Source: QHBQ01 sp038230695 (GTDB lineage Bacteria > Chloroflexota > Chloroflexia > QHBQ01). From it: a stretch of 8,839 nucleotides of DNA. The stretch lies in contig JBBRMT010000204.1 in assembly GCA_038230695.1 (NCBI GenBank), positions 1-8,839 of the forward strand, read 5' to 3'. Under the pieces are notes generated by a model. It worked only from the letters and a program-made list of their open reading frames with translations, did not search any database and had not been told where the DNA came from. The position numbers and the translations under genes are program-made. This document shows positions 5,736 through 8,839 of this stretch, piece by piece (positions within the stretch are counted from its first letter, which is position 1; every line of letters starts with the position of its first letter).

Positions 5736-6299
5736 CTAGCGCACCATGGTAAGGGTAAAGGTATCGGGCAGCCGATCCTGGGTCAAGGGGCAGAGGTCGC
5801 GGTGGAACGGCTTGCCGCTGGCCTTCCATGCCTTGATGCCATCCACCAGCTTAGGGCCAATATCGCGTAGCGCATCGCCAAAGCTGGCGCTGCCGATGCT
5901 GATGCCGGGCAATTCGTGGCAGGTTATGCGCCATTGGTCGGCCCCCGCAGATTCTACGCGAATGGTAGCGTGATAGTTCTCAACATTGTTGGGGCTGAAA
6001 GGGACGAGCAGCACAATGTTCAGGTCGAGAGGAGCATCATGGTGGTGTAGCGGCTTTAGCGTAGCGAACAGTTGCGCTCGTTTGGCGCGGGCAAGCTGCT
6101 CATAGCTAACCAGCCCGTAAATGAGGTCGGCGGCTACCAGCGCCAGGCCGGGCAATCCGGTCGAAGCGATTGCGTAGCTGTTATCGGGCAAGCGGTCTAC
6201 GCGGGTGGGCAGCAGAAATACATCGTGGTCGTGATGATGCGCGGGCTGAGGGGAAAATGGGGCGGATGTTTGGGCTGGGGCAGGGGGATTCGTACTCAT
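5736..6299 (-). CDS. Uncharacterised protein with two HicB-like segments
   Basis: A 187-residue protein that I do not recognise as a whole. The N terminus (1-27) is Pro/Ala-rich and ends in HHHDHD (21-26); a second cluster HHHD is at 85-88. Two segments look alike and resemble HicB/UPF0150 folds: 33-80, with NSYAIASTGLPGLALVAADL, and 109-160, with DQWRITCHELPGISIGSASF. Both follow the pattern aromatic-x-I-x(4)-LPG and then a helix. HicB proteins are usually antitoxins to HicA, but no HicA-like gene is beside it, so a toxin-antitoxin role is not supported. There is no signal peptide or membrane helix. ATG 6299 has a good AGGAG (6310-6306) 6 nt upstream and a TATAAT at 6346-6341. The gene is divergent from the SLH protein gene and shares its control region. 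Confidence 0.75.
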   Translation of the reverse strand: MSTNPPAPAQTSAPFSPQPAHHHDHDVFLLPTRVDRLPDNSYAIASTGLPGLALVAADLIYGLVSYEQLARAKRAQLFATLKPLHHHDAPLDLNIVLLVPFSPNNVENYHATIRVESAGADQWRITCHELPGISIGSASFGDALRDIGPKLVDGIKAWKASGKPFHRDLCPLTQDRLPDTFTLTMVR

Positions 6300-6340
6300 G
6301 GTAAGCTCCTCATAGATATGCGTTCAATTAACCTGCTTAC

Positions 6341-6369
6341 ATTATACAACATTCGCCAGCCGCCATAAA
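6341..6369 (-). promoter_or_regulatory. Promoter of the HicB-like protein gene
   Basis: A perfect TATAAT (6346-6341 on the minus strand) has a weak -35, TTTATG (6369-6364), at 17 nt. The leader of about 35 nt carries TGAGGAG (6312-6306) before ATG 6299. The direct-repeat operator candidate (6373-6392) lies immediately upstream. Confidence 0.55.
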
Positions 6370-6372
6370 AAA

Positions 6373-6392
6373 GGTAAGGTTCTGGTAAGGTT
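6373..6392. promoter_or_regulatory. Tandem direct-repeat operator, OmpR/PhoB-type spacing
   Basis: GGTAAGGTT occurs at 6373-6381 and again, identical, at 6384-6392, an 11-bp period. It ends 7 nt before the TATAAT of the SLH gene and takes the place of a -35 box. This geometry is typical of activators of the OmpR/PhoB response-regulator family. The site lies between two divergent promoters and could control both. Confidence 0.55.
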
Positions 6393-6399
6393 ATAGGGA

Positions 6400-6405
6400 T
6401 ATAAT
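6400..6405 (+). promoter_or_regulatory. -10 box of the SLH protein gene
   Basis: A perfect TATAAT with no -35 at the right distance (6377-6382 is AGGTTC, part of the direct repeats), which suggests dependence on an activator. The predicted start near 6412 gives a leader of about 69 nt. Confidence 0.6.
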
Positions 6406-6467
6406 AAGTTCGCCGAAACATAGATCTTCGATTCAGGGCGACCATGATGCTGCCCCTGATTAGCGAA

Positions 6468-6473
6468 AGGAAG
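6468..6473 (+). promoter_or_regulatory. Ribosome-binding site deciding the SLH gene start
   Basis: AGGAAG is 7 nt before ATG 6481 but only 1 nt before ATG 6475. Spacing favours 6481, which also gives a more typical signal peptide (MLPLRNSKSL then a hydrophobic run). Confidence 0.65.
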
Positions 6474-6480
6474 AATGGTT

Positions 6481-8628
6481 ATGCTGCCATTGCGTAATAG
6501 TAAGTCACTCATCATCGTGGTTGTTTTCCTTCTACTGCTCACTGCCCTTGCGGGCCTATACAACACCAGCGCAGCCAGCCCATCCCTCACCAGCAGCTCA
6601 GTAGTCGGCAATGTCGCGATCCACCCCAGCGTCAACAACAGTGGCAGCGTAGCCAACGCGCCCGCTGGCAGCAGCGTTACACTGGTTGGTAGCACGGTCT
6701 TGACCCAGGACTTGAGCCTCTCATCCACCCCTGGGGTTGGAGCGCTCAACGCTAAAATTGGCGGGCAGGCGTTCGGCACGGGTGGCTACCTGCTATTCAA
6801 CTATGATGGCAGTAGCTTCATAACGTGCAACCCGCCCACCACTGCCTGCCCCGCCTCGCCCAACGCCAACGACTACAATCTGCTCGGCAGCACGTTCGCG
6901 GGTATAAACATCAGCATCACCCGCGCCAGCGGCATCTCCAATCCCTATACCCAGACCCAGAGCGGCGGCAGCGCCTACATTGATGGCGGCACACACAAGT
7001 TCAGTGGCATATACGATGCTGGTACTGATGGTAACGGCGATACTCTGCTCATCACTATAAGCAGCGTACCCAACAGCCAGTTCCGCCTCACCATCTACAA
7101 CAACAACGACCCTACCAGCGGTCTCCGCAATGGATATATGGGGGTTAACAATGGCAATGCTACCGTGTACCAGAGTGTCTTCAACTACACTGGCGGCGGC
7201 CGAGTTACCCAATGGCTGCTAACGGGCAACAGTTACCTCCACATCATCGAGGCCAACCACAACAATGGTAACGGTACAAGTGGCAACCTGCCATTGGGCG
7301 GCATTTTCTTCGATGTAGGCGCCACCAACCCCACCGCGACCCCTACCGTGCCAACCAACACACCGACCGACACAAGCACGCCTACAAGCACGCCAACTAA
7401 TATTCCCACCAACACGCCTACCAACACCCCCACACCGTGCAGTGGAGCTAGCCTCAGTTTTGCTCCGGCGGTCAACTACGCTACAGCTAACATCCCCTTC
7501 AGTGTAGCGGTGGGTGACTTCAATGGCGGCGGCAAGCCTGACCTTGCCGCCGCCAACAGCAGTAGCAACAATGCCAGCATCCTGATTAACAGCGGCAACG
7601 GCACTTTCCAAACTGCGGTTAATTACCCCGTCGGCAGCTCGCCCGCAGCGATAGCGGCAGGCGATTTTAATGGTGATGGCAAGCTCGACCTCACCACTGC
7701 AAACTCTAGTAACAACAATGTCAGCGTGCTGCTGAACACCAGCGCCTGCGCCACTAGCACGCCGACCAGTACCAGTACGCCGGTGCCAACCGACACCGCA
7801 ACCAACACCGCGACGAATACAGCAACGAATACCCCCAGCAACACGCCAACCAATACGCCGGTGCCACCAACGCAGACCCCTGGTGGCGCGACTGCTACCC
7901 CGATGCCTAGCAGCACAGCAACCAGCGCCGCGACCTCGACTGCCACCCCAGTTGCCACTAACACCCTGCTGCCCACTAGCACCATGACTGCTACTAACAC
8001 GCCTGCGCCGCCCACCGCCACCCAGCAACCGTCGGCCACTCCCACTGACTGCGCCAACGTGTTTGTGGACATCAATGGCAACGTCTTCTATGCCGCCATC
8101 CACTATCTAAATTGCCGTAGGGTGGTCAACGGCTCCGATGCCACGCACTACTCACCCGCTGGCACGTCTACTCGCGGTCAGTTCGCCAAAGTGGTGGTGC
8201 TAGGCTTCGGCACCCCGCTGTTTACGCCAACCACCCAGGACTTTGTGGACGTGCCGACCAGCTACTTCGCCTACGTGTTCATCGAGAGCGGCTACCACGC
8301 CGGTATCCTCAGCGGCTTCGACCCAGCCACCTGTATCGCGCACGGCCTGGCTACCCCTTGCTACCTGCCCAACTTGCCCATCACTCGCGGGCAGCTTACC
8401 AAGCTGGTGGTCAACGCTGGTGGCTACACCCTAATTACGCCTAATGGCGGACAGCAGGACTTCGTGGATGTGCCGCCCAGCAACGTCTTCTACGTCAGCA
8501 TCGAGACTGCCTACCACAACGCCATCGTCCACGGCTACCCCGGCGGCCTCTACCTACCCAACAACAACATCCGCCGCGACGAGATGGCCCAGATTGTGTT
8601 CGAGGGCATCAGCCATCGGCCCCACTGA
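6481..8628 (+). CDS. Secreted SLH-domain surface protein with FG-GAP repeats
   Basis: A 715-residue exported protein (717 if started at 6475). Residues 1-33 are a signal peptide with hydrophobic core 10-26 and likely cleavage near TSA-AS. Residues 35-282 form an Asn/Ser/Gly-rich domain of unknown type, probably beta-rich, with Cys116 and Cys123. A Thr/Pro linker (283-319) leads to two FG-GAP/VCBS-like repeats (322-421) with calcium-loop motifs DFNGGGKPDL (346-355) and DFNGDGKLDL (395-404). A second, longer Thr/Ser/Pro linker (425-522) precedes three SLH domains (523-714), marked by FVDI/FVDV starts and TRGQFAK, TRGQLTK and RRDEMAQ. SLH domains anchor proteins to the cell wall or envelope; the linkers probably hold the N-terminal parts away from the cell. 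The second SLH unit has an insertion with a possible disulfide (Cys618/Cys627). The role may be adhesion or part of the cell envelope; no catalytic site was seen. Confidence 0.92.
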   Translation: MLPLRNSKSLIIVVVFLLLLTALAGLYNTSAASPSLTSSSVVGNVAIHPSVNNSGSVANAPAGSSVTLVGSTVLTQDLSLSSTPGVGALNAKIGGQAFGTGGYLLFNYDGSSFITCNPPTTACPASPNANDYNLLGSTFAGINISITRASGISNPYTQTQSGGSAYIDGGTHKFSGIYDAGTDGNGDTLLITISSVPNSQFRLTIYNNNDPTSGLRNGYMGVNNGNATVYQSVFNYTGGGRVTQWLLTGNSYLHIIEANHNNGNGTSGNLPLGGIFFDVGATNPTATPTVPTNTPTDTSTPTSTPTNIPTNTPTNTPTPCSGASLSFAPAVNYATANIPFSVAVGDFNGGGKPDLAAANSSSNNASILINSGNGTFQTAVNYPVGSSPAAIAAGDFNGDGKLDLTTANSSNNNVSVLLNTSACATSTPTSTSTPVPTDTATNTATNTATNTPSNTPTNTPVPPTQTPGGATATPMPSSTATSAATSTATPVATNTLLPTSTMTATNTPAPPTATQQPSATPTDCANVFVDINGNVFYAAIHYLNCRRVVNGSDATHYSPAGTSTRGQFAKVVVLGFGTPLFTPTTQDFVDVPTSYFAYVFIESGYHAGILSGFDPATCIAHGLATPCYLPNLPITRGQLTKLVVNAGGYTLITPNGGQQDFVDVPPSNVFYVSIETAYHNAIVHGYPGGLYLPNNNIRRDEMAQIVFEGISHRPH
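7327..7437 (+). repeat. Thr/Pro-coding low-complexity repeat 1
   Basis: Imperfect tandem copies of a 12-base unit encoding TNTP/TPTN inside the SLH protein gene (for example ACCAACACGCCT and its variants). Such tracts can change length by slippage, in steps that keep the frame. Confidence 0.85.
7753..8046 (+). repeat. Thr/Ser/Pro-coding low-complexity repeat 2
   Basis: A longer, more degenerate tract encoding TATNTATNTATNTPSNTP and similar. It links the FG-GAP repeats to the SLH domains. Synonymous codons are mixed, so the copies are old rather than freshly expanded. Confidence 0.85.
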
Positions 8629-8660
8629 GTGCTGAGGTTTGAGGTTTGAGGTTTGAGTAA
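8626..8660 (+). repeat. Stop-codon-linked heptad repeat, copy B
   Basis: The same unit as copy A: TGAGTGCTGAGGTTTGAGG, here with three GAGGTTT heptads in all, ending GAGTAA. The first TGA is the stop codon of the SLH protein. It shares the GAGTAA end with copy C. Confidence 0.8.
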
Positions 8661-8697
8661 AAACGGAACATGAGTCATCCTGAACTTTAGGCAAAAT

Positions 8698-8823
8698 GCC
8701 CCAGCGGGGGTTGGGTGAGAATCTTGACAGGCAGACAGGCTAAGGGTAAGCACGGCACTGGGTTCGTGGTTACGACTAACCTGACTGGAACTTCGAGCTT
8801 TCTCCCCAACCCCCGCTGGGGGC
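8698..8823. mobile_element. 126-bp inverted-repeat element (MITE/REP-like)
   Basis: The arms CCCCAGCGGGGGTTGGG (8699-8715) and CCCAACCCCCGCTGGGG (8805-8821) are perfect 17-bp inverted repeats around an 89-nt centre. Weaker matching extends inward to about 30 bases per arm (GAGAATCTTGA versus GAGAAAGCTCGA). Each arm can also fold by itself (CCCC-AGC-GGGG; CCCCC-GCT-GGGGG) and might act as a weak terminator for the SLH gene. No transposase frame and no clear target-site duplication are visible. It could be a small non-autonomous element or a paired REP-like repeat. Confidence 0.5.
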
Positions 8824-8839
8824 TTAGTTTCTGTACCTA

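Noticed and set aside
5736..6299. HicAB toxin-antitoxin system.
   Set aside because: Only HicB-like segments are seen; no small HicA-like gene lies on either side, and the neighbours are crtB and the SLH protein.
7327..8046. CRISPR-like or tandem-repeat array.
   Set aside because: The repeats are degenerate Thr/Pro codons in an intact reading frame, with no regular spacers.
7219..8103. Long minus-strand Gly/Val/Arg-rich frame opposite the linkers of the SLH gene.
   Set aside because: It is the complement of Thr/Pro codon repeats, which are naturally free of stops on the other strand.

Overview
The window looks like chromosomal DNA of a member of the Chloroflexota (probably class Chloroflexia). 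This is inferred from four things: a cell-surface protein built from Thr/Pro linkers (TNTPTNTP type), FG-GAP repeats and three C-terminal SLH domains; an ArsR-like HTH fused to DUF2087; the moderately high GC content; and short GAGGTTT heptad repeats between genes. No sequence search was possible, so the placement is tentative. There is no phage, plasmid, CRISPR, toxin-antitoxin or biosynthetic cluster. Most genes are housekeeping or single-function, so the interest lies in promoter layout, repeats and two poorly described proteins.

Layout. The 5' end of a protein-L-isoaspartate O-methyltransferase gene (minus strand) leaves the window at base 1. It is divergent from ftsH (436-2433), which ends at a strong hairpin terminator. 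After a gene-poor stretch comes a glyoxalase II-like metallo-hydrolase (2800-3459), then an HTH/DUF2087 regulator (3590-4306), then a bidirectional terminator. Convergent to these, on the minus strand, lie phytoene synthase (crtB, 4574-5560) and an unrecognised protein with two HicB-like segments (5736-6299). Divergent from the latter is the large SLH surface protein (6481-8628). The window ends in non-coding DNA with a heptad repeat and a 126-bp inverted-repeat element.

How the parts fit. PCMT (repair of damaged aspartyl residues) and FtsH (membrane-protein quality control) share a divergent control region and are both protein-maintenance functions. The metallo-hydrolase and the regulator may be co-transcribed. 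crtB makes phytoene, the first C40 carotenoid, and has a near-consensus sigma-70 promoter (TTGACA-17-TATTAT) with a dyad over the predicted start of transcription. The SLH gene and its divergent neighbour share an intergenic region carrying two 9-bp direct repeats one helical turn apart, as expected for an OmpR/PhoB-type regulator.

Three patterns deserve a second look. First, several -10 boxes sit only 5-10 nt from an ATG with no Shine-Dalgarno, suggesting leaderless transcripts; in front of ftsH this gives a 16-codon leader ORF that overlaps the ftsH start as ATGA. Second, the same GTGCT(G/A)AGGTTTGAGG repeat is found at the stop codon of three unrelated genes, always in the same reading phase. 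Third, there is the inverted-repeat element at the right edge.
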